A program made the position numbers and the translations under genes. Under the pieces are notes generated by a model. It saw nothing but the letters and a program-made list of their open reading frames with translations. It made no database searches and was not told the origin of the DNA. Shown here piece after piece: positions 1 through 5,426 of a stretch of DNA of 5,426 bases (positions are counted from its first letter, which is position 1; every line of letters begins with the position of its first letter). This DNA comes from Methylocapsa sp. (GTDB lineage: Bacteria > Pseudomonadota > Alphaproteobacteria > Rhizobiales > Beijerinckiaceae), in contig PLUZ01000239.1 of the NCBI GenBank assembly GCA_003162995.1, positions 1-5,426 on the forward strand, given 5' to 3'.

Positions 1-94
1 TAGGGCGGTTGGTATAAGCCATGCGCTTCCACGCGCGCCGCATTCTACCTTGCGATATTTCCGTATTTTCCGCGGGGAACGGATGATCTTTCGC
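1..94. other. Left-edge intergenic stretch, no gene seen
   Basis: This stretch lies downstream of the stress protein gene. The only plus-strand frame starting with ATG (21-86) would give 21 residues, with no recognisable ribosome binding site and no family resemblance. Short inverted repeats exist (ATGCG at 21-25 with CGCAT at 39-43, and TTCC/GGAA around 68-79), but neither is followed by a T-run on the minus strand. I therefore do not call a terminator here. The upstream or downstream neighbour lies outside the window. Confidence 0.6.
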
Positions 95-952
95 TCAGTG
101 GGAAAGTAAAAGAGGCAGTTCCGCCTCGGCAAGCATGTCGCTGGTCACTCCGCCAAGGACGATTTCCAACATCCGAGGATGGGCGTAGCCACCCATCACC
201 ATAAGATCTGCTCTCGTCATCGCCGCATGGGCGCGGAGGGTTCCGGTGATGCCCCCGTGCTGCATTGGAAGATCGGCGACCGACACTTTCTTGCAATGGC
301 GTGAGAGATGGGCCGCCAGACCCGTGCTCGAGATGCTTTTCGTAGCACCGTGCAAAACGCAAACGATTTCGACCTGTCCGGCGCGCGTCAGCAAACCCAT
401 CGAATCTCCGATGGCCCGTGCAGCTTTGCCGCTGCCGTCCCAGGCGATAAGGATAGTTTCGAACCGCGCGCCTCGCGTCCAATCCGGCGGCACGATGACA
501 ATCGGCCGTCCGGATGTAAACAGCATCGCTTCAATCATGGTTCGGTCCAAGGAGAGATAATATCCGGACCGGGATAGGATCGTAATATCGCTTGGCCTTG
601 CCGACGTAACAAGGCTCTGCCTCAGATGTGGATAGGATTCCTGAGAGATAAAAAACTCCGCGCTCACGCCGGCGCTCTTCGCGGCGCCTGCAATTCTTTT
701 CGAGGCCTCTTCGGCACGGGCGCGGCGATCGGCATTGACCTCATTTTCTGTCGCATTCGCGACCGAAAGAAGTCCCGCGCCTGGAATCACACTTGGGATT
801 TTGAAAATGGGCGCTGCCAAAAAGACCGAAAGATGAGCTTGCTCCCGCGCACAAAGCTCTACAGCGTAGTTTTCGCTGGCATAGCTTTCCTCCGTGTGAT
901 TTAAAGCTGCGTCCTCGAAGTTCAGCCCCAGCCAGACGGTTTTGATCGGCAT
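95..952 (-). CDS. Universal stress protein, two UspA-like domains
   Basis: A cytoplasmic universal stress protein (UspA superfamily) of 285 residues, about twice the single-domain length, so a fused tandem. The N-terminal half (about 1-157) has the alternating strand/helix pattern and ends in RPIVIVPP, a typical last strand of a Usp domain. The second domain starts at FETILIAWDGS (164-174, with the conserved Asp172) and ends with the nucleotide-loop region MGGYAHPRMLEIVLGGVT (253-270). The ATP signature G-x2-G-x9-G(S/T) is only partly kept: the second Gly is Ala257 and the last pair is Gly-Gly, so nucleotide binding is uncertain. I chose the ATG at 950-952 because the protein begins there with the usual strand (MPIKTVWLGLNF) and an AGGGA lies 7 bases upstream. 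The frame stays open to a further ATG at 1141, but that extension is basic, low in family likeness and would overlap the divergent gene. The gene is divergent from the transporter pair. Such proteins are usually induced by starvation, low oxygen or stationary phase; no specific operator is visible here. Confidence 0.9.
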   Translation of the reverse strand: MPIKTVWLGLNFEDAALNHTEESYASENYAVELCAREQAHLSVFLAAPIFKIPSVIPGAGLLSVANATENEVNADRRARAEEASKRIAGAAKSAGVSAEFFISQESYPHLRQSLVTSARPSDITILSRSGYYLSLDRTMIEAMLFTSGRPIVIVPPDWTRGARFETILIAWDGSGKAARAIGDSMGLLTRAGQVEIVCVLHGATKSISSTGLAAHLSRHCKKVSVADLPMQHGGITGTLRAHAAMTRADLMVMGGYAHPRMLEIVLGGVTSDMLAEAELPLLLSH

Positions 953-959
953 GCCGGTG

Positions 960-964
960 TCCCT
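960..964 (-). promoter_or_regulatory. Ribosome binding site of the usp gene
   Basis: On the minus strand this reads AGGGA, followed by 7 bases and then the ATG at 950-952. It supports the internal start giving 285 residues over the long upstream extension to 1141. Confidence 0.5.
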
Positions 965-1014
965 GGTTCGGGAGGTTCGCTTGTCGAATTTAGATAGTGC
1001 CGAATAATGGTATG

Positions 1015-1020
1015 GGAAGG
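1015..1020 (+). promoter_or_regulatory. Ribosome binding site of the DUF3311 gene
   Basis: GGAAGG lies 7 bases before the ATG at 1028-1030. It lies downstream of the alternative ATG at 1007, so it decides the start in favour of the 64-residue product. Confidence 0.65.
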
Positions 1021-1027
1021 CTCTCCG

Positions 1028-1222
1028 ATGCGCCTTGTCTGGCTGATTCTCCTCATCCCTTTTGCCGCCGTGGCTTGGGTGCCTTTCTATAACCATACCA
1101 CGCCCGCGCTGTTCGGCTTTCCTTTTTTCTATTGGTATCAATTGCTATGGGTGCCCCTGACATCCCTCCTAACCTATCTCGTCTACCGGACGCTTGCCCG
1201 AGACTCGCGTGATGACGGCTGA
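1028..1222 (+). CDS. DUF3311 small membrane protein, permease partner
   Basis: A 64-residue inner-membrane protein of the DUF3311 family, which has no proven biochemical role. Two hydrophobic helices are visible (about 3-19 and 33-54). They are separated by the family's conserved stretch: WVPFYN at 17-22, Pro26, then LFGFPFFYWYQLLWV (28-42). A short charged tail (RTLARDSRDDG) is probably cytoplasmic. The length is normal for the family. The last 11 bases overlap the start of the symporter-family permease gene, which suggests coupled translation and a 1:1 or excess supply of the small protein. DUF3311 genes are known to sit directly before SSS-family transporter genes, much as the small YhdT sits before PanF in enterobacteria. 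From this I infer an accessory subunit or stabiliser of the permease. The start at 1028 is chosen over 1007 because the ribosome binding site lies between them. Confidence 0.88.
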   Translation: MRLVWLILLIPFAAVAWVPFYNHTTPALFGFPFFYWYQLLWVPLTSLLTYLVYRTLARDSRDDG

Positions 1223-2705
1223 GATCGACTGGGCTGCGCTTGCGGTCTTCGTCTTATTGCTCGGTCTCGTCACGGCGATCGGTTTCGGTGCCGCGCGCTG
1301 GCGGCGGATCAAAACCCTCAGCCCTCTCGAAGAGTGGGGTCTCGGGGGACGCCAATTTGGAACCTGGATCACCTGGTTCCTGATCGGCGGCGATATCTAC
1401 ACAGCCTACACCATGATCGCGGTGCCGGCGCTCGTCTATGCGACCGGCGCCTTTGGCTTCTTCGCGCTGCCCTACACGATCCTTGTCTATCCGTTCGTGT
1501 TCGCAGTCATGCCGATCTTTTGGAAGGTCGCCAAGAAGAACAACTACATGACCGCCGCCGATGTCGTGTATGGCCGCTATGGGTATCGCCCGCTCGAGCT
1601 TGCCGTGGCATTGACCGGCGTGATCGCGACCATGCCTTATATCGCGCTGCAACTGATCGGCATTGAGACGGTCTTTCACACGCTCGGCATCACGGGGAAA
1701 CTCCCACTCATCGCGGCCTTTCTGATCTTGGCGCTCAATACATATTCGTCTGGTCTGCGTGCCCCTGCCCTCATCGCCGTCGTCAAGGATACGATGATTT
1801 ATATTGTCGTCATCGCCGCCATTTTGCTGATCCCTTTCAAACTTGGCGGCTATAGCGCGGTGTTCGAGACCGCCGACGCGGCTTTTCTGGCGAAGGGGTC
1901 GGGGGGAATTTTGCTCACTCCGGCACAATTTGCGCCCTATGTGAGCCTCGCGCTCGGCTCGGCGCTTGCCCTCTTCATGTATCCGCATGCATTAACCGGA
2001 ATTTTGGCAAGCGCCAGCGCCAATACGATCCGCAAGAATGCCATTCTTCTCCCGGCCTATTCGACGGTGCTTGCGCTTCTCGCCCTCATGGGTTTGATGG
2101 GCCATGCGGCGGGCTTGAAGCTGACAAACAACAATGATGTCGTGCCGTTTCTCTTCAAAACCTTGTTTCCAGGATGGTTCGCCGGTTTTGCCTTCGCGGC
2201 GATCGCGATCGGCGCCATGGTACCGGCCGCGATCATGAGCATTGGCGCGGCAAACCTTTTCACCCGCAATTTTTGGAAAGCCTATATAAACCCAGATGTC
2301 ACCTTGGCGGGTGAGGCAAAAGTTGCCAAAATGACGTCGCTCGCTTTGGTGGCCGGCGCGCTCCTCTTCATTTTGTTTCTGCCGACCCAATTCGCGCTCG
2401 ATCTGCAATTGCTGGGCGGCCTCTGGATCCTGCAAACCTTACCAGCCGTGATTTTTGGTCTCTTCACGGGCTGGTTCCGCTCGCTTGGCTTGCTCCTTGG
2501 ATGGGCGGCTGGCTTCTTGGGCGGCAGCTGGCTCGCATGGCTAAACGATTTTAAGCCCTTGCACACACTTCATTTCGGTTCCGCCAGCATCACCCTCTAT
2601 TCCGGCCTGCTCGCGCTGGCAGTGAACATTGCCGTCGCCATTCTCGTGAGCGCGGTGCTTCGTAGAGCCGCGCGCGGGGATCGCGACCTTGCGGGCGTAA
2701 ACTGA
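1212..2705 (+). CDS. mctP: SSS-family permease, MctP-like monocarboxylate uptake
   Basis: An inner-membrane secondary transporter of the sodium:solute symporter (SSS) family, 497 residues with about 13 hydrophobic segments, the usual size. Family features seen: an N-terminal helix (about 8-27); the segment EWGLGGRQFGTW (41-52) leading into helix 2 with WFLIGGDIYTAYT (55-67), typical of the MctP/ActP-like branch; NNYMTAADVVYGRYG (110-124); and TM8 PAAIMSIGAANLFTRNF (338-354). MctP of Rhizobium takes up lactate, pyruvate, propionate and some amino acids; that this protein shares those substrates is inferred from likeness and from the DUF3311 partner. In TM8 Ser343 is present, but the next position, a hydroxyl residue in PutP/vSGLT-type Na2 sites, is Ile344, so the coupling ion is uncertain. 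I prefer the ATG at 1212 to the TTG at 1194, since it overlaps the DUF3311 stop and starts near helix 1. The ribosome binding site is weak, which fits translational coupling. The gene converges on ggt. The symbol mctP is tentative; the SSS family call is firm. Confidence 0.85.
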   Translation: MTAEIDWAALAVFVLLLGLVTAIGFGAARWRRIKTLSPLEEWGLGGRQFGTWITWFLIGGDIYTAYTMIAVPALVYATGAFGFFALPYTILVYPFVFAVMPIFWKVAKKNNYMTAADVVYGRYGYRPLELAVALTGVIATMPYIALQLIGIETVFHTLGITGKLPLIAAFLILALNTYSSGLRAPALIAVVKDTMIYIVVIAAILLIPFKLGGYSAVFETADAAFLAKGSGGILLTPAQFAPYVSLALGSALALFMYPHALTGILASASANTIRKNAILLPAYSTVLALLALMGLMGHAAGLKLTNNNDVVPFLFKTLFPGWFAGFAFAAIAIGAMVPAAIMSIGAANLFTRNFWKAYINPDVTLAGEAKVAKMTSLALVAGALLFILFLPTQFALDLQLLGGLWILQTLPAVIFGLFTGWFRSLGLLLGWAAGFLGGSWLAWLNDFKPLHTLHFGSASITLYSGLLALAVNIAVAILVSAVLRRAARGDRDLAGVN

Positions 2706-2739
2706 CGGCGCGGCCCGCCCGCATTGCATATCCGAGGCA
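2706..2739. other. Convergent gap between permease and ggt
   Basis: Only 34 bases separate the two facing stop codons. A GGCG/CGCC hairpin (2707-2710 with 2716-2719) has a four-pair stem and no T-run on either side, so I do not call it an intrinsic terminator. Termination may be Rho-dependent, or transcripts may run into the opposing gene. Confidence 0.4.
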
Positions 2740-4518
2740 TCAATATCCGGCAGCCAAAGTCTCGCGTTGCCTTGTGTCGGCTGCCCCCATCAGCACACCG
2801 TTGACGCGAAGAATGCTCTGCGCCGAGCCCCAGGCGCCGTGCACGACCACCTTATGTCCCAAGGCTTGCAGCAGCCGGATGGTATCGGCATTAAGACCGC
2901 GCTCGACCTGCAATTCATCCGGCAGCCCCTGATCGTGGACACGCACCGCCTCGGTCGCCTCGGCGAGGTTCATGCCGAAATCGACAATGTCGAGGATGAT
3001 TTCCGTGACAATTGTTATGATCCTTGAACCGCCCGGTGAGCCAGTGACAAGTTCGAGTTCGCCGTCTCGAAAAACCATGGCCGGCGCCATCGACGACAGC
3101 GGACGCTTGCGCGGTCCCGGCGCATTGGCAGCGCCACCGGTCAATCCATAGGCATTCGGAGCCCCTGGCTTTGCAGCGAAATCATCCAGCTCATTGTTGA
3201 GAAGGATGCCGGTTCCCTCGGCGACGAGGCCTAGCCCATAGGAAAAATTCAATGTGTAAGTGTTGGAAACCGCGTTGCCATCATGATCCACGATCGAAAA
3301 ATGCGTCGTCTGATCGCTCTCATAGGGCGCGGGATCTAGCGGTTTGATCTCGGCGTAGGGGCGTGCACGCGCCGTCGAAATCTGCGCCCGCAATCGCTCC
3401 GCATAGGCTTTTGAAATCAGCCCAGCCACCGGAATTTTGACCTGATCGGGATCTCCAAGATATTCGGCGCGATCAGCGTAGGCCAATTTCATCGCTTCCG
3501 CCAGCAGATGAATGGTTGCCGCCGAATCGGCGCCAAGACTCGCGAGCGGAAACCCTTCAAGCATATTGAGAAGTTCGATGATATGGACTCCGCCCGACGA
3601 GGGCGGCGGCACAGAGGCGATCTCATAGCCGCGATAGGAGCCATGCAAGGGCGCCCGCTCAACCGCGCGGTAGGATTTGAGATCCTCCACTGTCATCCGG
3701 CCCCCGGCCGCGCGGACGCTGGCGACGATTTTTTCCGCGACCGGCCCTTCGTAGAAAGCACGCTCGCCATCGCGCCCAATCGCCTCCAACACGGAAGCGA
3801 GATCAGTTTGAACGAGCCTGTCTCCGCGCGACAGCGCGGTTCCATCTGGATGTAGAAAAATCCGGGCCGACGAGGGCCAGCGTTTGAACCGGGTCTGCGC
3901 AAGGGGAAGCGAATCGGCCAGATCGTCGGAAACCTCAAGGCCCGCGCGTGCGAGCGTGACGGCAGGCGCGGCAAGTTCGGCCAGCGAGAATTTGCCCGAA
4001 CCATATTTGCGCAGCGCGAGCGACAAGCCAGCGACGGTTCCAGGCACGCCCACGCCAAGGCCGCTATCGCGCGATCGCGCGGCCACCGCATCGCCTGCCT
4101 CAGTGAGAAAGACATCGCGCGGCGTATCGGCCGGAGCGGCTTCGCGGTAGTCGATGACGACGGTTTTTTTCTCCTTGGCGATATAGACGAGCATGAAACC
4201 GCCGCCGCCGAGGTTTCCCGCGCGTGGCAACGTCACGGCAAGGGCAAGGCCGGTCGCAACCGCTGCATCGATCGCATTGCCGCCACGCCGGAGAATCTCG
4301 ACGCCGATTTTGGACGCGGTCCCTTCTTGAGCGACGACCATGCCATGGCTCGCCAGCACCGGCAAAACGCGCGCGCCTTGTGAGATGATCGGCGGCGGGA
4401 GCGGCGGTTCGGCTTGCAAGCCACAAGGCGTGGCGAGACAAAGGAGGGTGAGCACGCCGGCGCGCAGTGCTTTGCGTGGTGCCCCCCACGGCTTTGCTTG
4501 AAACAATTGGGCGCTCAT
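2740..4518 (-). CDS. ggt: Gamma-glutamyltransferase / glutathione hydrolase
   Basis: A periplasmic N-terminal-nucleophile hydrolase that removes or transfers the gamma-glutamyl group of glutathione and similar peptides. The precursor is 592 residues, close to the 580 of E. coli Ggt. A Sec signal peptide is visible: a basic start, hydrophobic core GVLTLLCLAT (21-30), and likely cleavage after LQA (36). The protein is expected to cut itself between Gln403 and Thr404, freeing the catalytic threonine of QTTHFS and giving a 189-residue small subunit. Residues matching the E. coli active site are all present: Arg125 (DYREAAP), Thr404, Thr422 and Asn424 (YTLN), Glu443 (Gln in E. coli) and Asp446 (NNELDDF), Ser475-Ser476 (PLSSM), and Gly496-Gly497 (GSPGGSRI). 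The lid region is also present (about 441-465), as in the E. coli type. It begins inside recQ through an ATGA overlap (4515-4518), so it is probably co-transcribed and translationally coupled. The likely physiological role is recovery of cysteine and glutamate from extracellular glutathione. No sign of damage. Confidence 0.96.
   Translation of the reverse strand: MSAQLFQAKPWGAPRKALRAGVLTLLCLATPCGLQAEPPLPPPIISQGARVLPVLASHGMVVAQEGTASKIGVEILRRGGNAIDAAVATGLALAVTLPRAGNLGGGGFMLVYIAKEKKTVVIDYREAAPADTPRDVFLTEAGDAVAARSRDSGLGVGVPGTVAGLSLALRKYGSGKFSLAELAAPAVTLARAGLEVSDDLADSLPLAQTRFKRWPSSARIFLHPDGTALSRGDRLVQTDLASVLEAIGRDGERAFYEGPVAEKIVASVRAAGGRMTVEDLKSYRAVERAPLHGSYRGYEIASVPPPSSGGVHIIELLNMLEGFPLASLGADSAATIHLLAEAMKLAYADRAEYLGDPDQVKIPVAGLISKAYAERLRAQISTARARPYAEIKPLDPAPYESDQTTHFSIVDHDGNAVSNTYTLNFSYGLGLVAEGTGILLNNELDDFAAKPGAPNAYGLTGGAANAPGPRKRPLSSMAPAMVFRDGELELVTGSPGGSRIITIVTEIILDIVDFGMNLAEATEAVRVHDQGLPDELQVERGLNADTIRLLQALGHKVVVHGAWGSAQSILRVNGVLMGAADTRQRETLAAGY
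4515..4518 (-). promoter_or_regulatory. ATGA stop/start overlap of recQ and ggt
   Basis: On the minus strand ATGA contains both the ggt start (4516-4518) and the recQ stop TGA (4515-4517). Only a weak GGTGA precedes it, so ggt translation probably depends on ribosomes finishing recQ. Confidence 0.75.
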
Positions 4519-5426
4519 GAATCACCGTCGCAATTGGCGATGACTTTGAGGAAGACGGCACCATGACGGGCCATTTTATCGGCGCCAATTCCTGGAATGG
4601 CGCGCATGTCTTCGTTGGTTTTCGGCCGTCTTCGTGCCATCTCGATCAGAACCTTGTCGTGGAAAATGATGAAGGCCGGTTGTTTTTGCTCTCGCGCGAC
4701 TTCGAGACGCTTGGCCTTGAGGGCGGCGAGCAGTCTATTTTGGTTCGCCGTCAGCGGCGCTGTCTCGCCACCCGGTTTGACCGGCGTGAAAGCCTCGCTT
4801 GGAGGCACCAGATCTTCGGCCTGCGCAACCGCGATCTCCTCCAAAGTGTGAAGGACGCCGGCCTTGCGCCCGCCTGATAAAGGAATTTCACCGCGCAAGG
4901 TCAAAGGTGCCTCGCCCTTGAGGACGGCGCGGCCGGCCCCTGTCAAAATCCACCGGTCGCGATCCTCCTGATCTTGGACGATCAGATCCGCCGCATGAAG
5001 CTGGTGAAAAATGCTACGCCATTCGGCCGGTTTGAATTCCTTGCCAACGCCAAATGTCGGCAGAAGATCGTGGCCATGCCGCCGGATCGCTTCGGTCGCT
5101 CGCCCGGCGAGGAGATTGGCGAGATGGCCCGAGAAAAAACGTCCCGACGTGCGGTGAATGGCCGACATGAGTTTTTGCGCCGCGACGGCGCCGTTGAACA
5201 GCGCCCATTTGCCGTCGCAAATGTCGCAATTGCCGCAAGGTTTTGAGGCCTCGCCGAAAGCGGCGAGCAAGGTCTGGCGACGGCAGTTTGGCGACTCGCA
5301 CAAGGCGATCAAGGCATTGAGCTTGCGCTTCTCCATCCGCTTGCGATCTTGCGGCGCGCCGCTTTCATTGATTTGCCGCTCGCGCAAAAGAATATCGGCA
5401 TCGCTGAACAAGGTCATGGTTTCCGC
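4515..5426 (-). CDS. recQ: RecQ ATP-dependent DNA helicase, C-terminal half (partial)
   Basis: The 3' half of a RecQ helicase gene, a 3'-to-5' DNA helicase acting in recombination and restart of stalled forks. The frame stays open past the right edge (Ala-Glu-Thr before the Met at 5415-5417), so that Met is internal, not the start. About 303 residues are visible against roughly 600 for the family; the helicase core motifs lie beyond the window. Numbering from that Met: the zinc-binding domain has Cys45 (NCRR), Cys61, Cys64 and Cys67 (CGNCDIC), matching the four zinc ligands of E. coli RecQ. The winged-helix RQC domain follows (about 75-170, with IRRHGHDLLPTFGVGKEF at 111-128 and the end ALKGEA-like VLKGEAPLTL). 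A linker of about 45 residues leads to an HRDC domain (about 222-296: LLAALKAKRLEVAREQ, MRAIPGIGADKMARHG), which helps bind DNA. The order of all three domains is standard. The gene overlaps ggt by four bases and heads its operon as far as visible. Confidence 0.95.
   Translation of the reverse strand, partial: AETMTLFSDADILLRERQINESGAPQDRKRMEKRKLNALIALCESPNCRRQTLLAAFGEASKPCGNCDICDGKWALFNGAVAAQKLMSAIHRTSGRFFSGHLANLLAGRATEAIRRHGHDLLPTFGVGKEFKPAEWRSIFHQLHAADLIVQDQEDRDRWILTGAGRAVLKGEAPLTLRGEIPLSGGRKAGVLHTLEEIAVAQAEDLVPPSEAFTPVKPGGETAPLTANQNRLLAALKAKRLEVAREQKQPAFIIFHDKVLIEMARRRPKTNEDMRAIPGIGADKMARHGAVFLKVIANCDGDS

Larger units (their letters stand above)
953..1027. promoter_or_regulatory. Divergent promoter region, usp and transporter
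   Basis: This 75-bp gap between two divergent start codons must hold, or overlap with, both promoters. For the plus strand, TTGTCG (981-986), 16 bases, then AATAAT (1003-1008) resembles a housekeeping promoter, although the predicted start would leave only a very short leader before the ATG at 1028. For the minus strand, TTCCCA (complement of 1013-1018), 16 bases, then TATCTA (complement of 991-996) is a weaker candidate. The two overlap, so polymerase binding may be mutually exclusive. I see no FNR/FixK-type palindrome or other clear operator. These box assignments are by eye. Confidence 0.35.

Noticed and set aside
45..482. 145-codon minus-strand frame at the left edge
   Set aside because: It overlaps the stress protein gene in another frame and gives an Arg/Ser-rich product with no recognisable fold.
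953..1141. N-terminal extension of the stress protein frame up to an ATG at 1141
   Set aside because: The extra 63 residues are rich in Arg/Lys, do not look like a Usp domain, and would cover the start of the divergent DUF3311 gene. A proper ribosome binding site precedes the internal ATG at 952.
1254..1988. Long minus-strand open frame (244 codons) opposite the permease
   Set aside because: It is antisense to a clear transporter and its product is a charged Arg/Asp/Glu/His-rich string with no family look, as expected from the complement of a GC-rich membrane-protein gene.
2728..2749. Direct repeat ATATCCG (2728-2734 and 2743-2749)
   Set aside because: Seven bases, one copy inside the ggt coding end; within chance expectation and not flanking any element.
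4420..4450. Possible lipoprotein signal in the Ggt leader (Cys27 or Cys32)
   Set aside because: Neither cysteine is preceded by a lipobox (L-A/S-G/A-C type); the end LQA at 34-36 fits ordinary signal peptidase I cleavage.
4100..4588. 162-codon minus-strand frame across the recQ-ggt junction
   Set aside because: It is an out-of-frame shadow of ggt and recQ; the translation is Arg-rich and both real genes are intact in their own frames.
1..5426. Search for a mobile element, CRISPR array, toxin-antitoxin or phage-defence module
   Set aside because: No transposase, integrase, repeat array or defence-type protein is visible. RecQ here has the standard housekeeping zinc-RQC-HRDC layout and its neighbours are metabolic.

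Overview
The window reads as ordinary chromosomal DNA of an alphaproteobacterium, most likely of the order Hyphomicrobiales (Rhizobiales). The DNA is moderately GC-rich and codes for protein almost from end to end. The RecQ C-terminus, the paired DUF3311 protein plus MctP-like symporter, and the two-domain universal stress protein all resemble versions I know from rhizobia and Beijerinckiaceae-type organisms. The family-level placement is inferred from protein character, with no marker gene to support it.

Layout from left to right. Positions 1-94 hold no supported gene. A two-domain universal stress protein gene lies on the minus strand (95-952). A 75-bp gap (953-1027) separates it from a divergent plus-strand gene pair. 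This pair is a 64-residue, two-helix DUF3311 protein (1028-1222) overlapping by 11 bp a 497-residue sodium:solute symporter-family permease of the MctP (monocarboxylate uptake) type (1212-2705). A 34-bp convergent gap follows. The minus-strand pair comes next: gamma-glutamyltransferase (2740-4518), translationally coupled by an ATGA overlap to the 3' half of recQ (4515-5426), which runs off the right edge.

How the genes fit together. The DUF3311 protein and the permease form one transcription unit and probably one membrane transport system for a short monocarboxylate such as lactate, pyruvate or similar. The divergent stress protein may share its control region. RecQ and gamma-glutamyltransferase are co-transcribed leftwards; they do unrelated jobs (DNA repair in the cytoplasm, glutathione/gamma-glutamyl peptide hydrolysis in the periplasm), so the coupling looks like genome compaction rather than a shared pathway.

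I found no mobile element, CRISPR array, tRNA, rRNA, riboswitch or convincing terminator. I also found no previously undescribed system. The points worth a second look are the small transporter partner, the altered sodium-site residue in the permease, and the recQ-ggt coupling.
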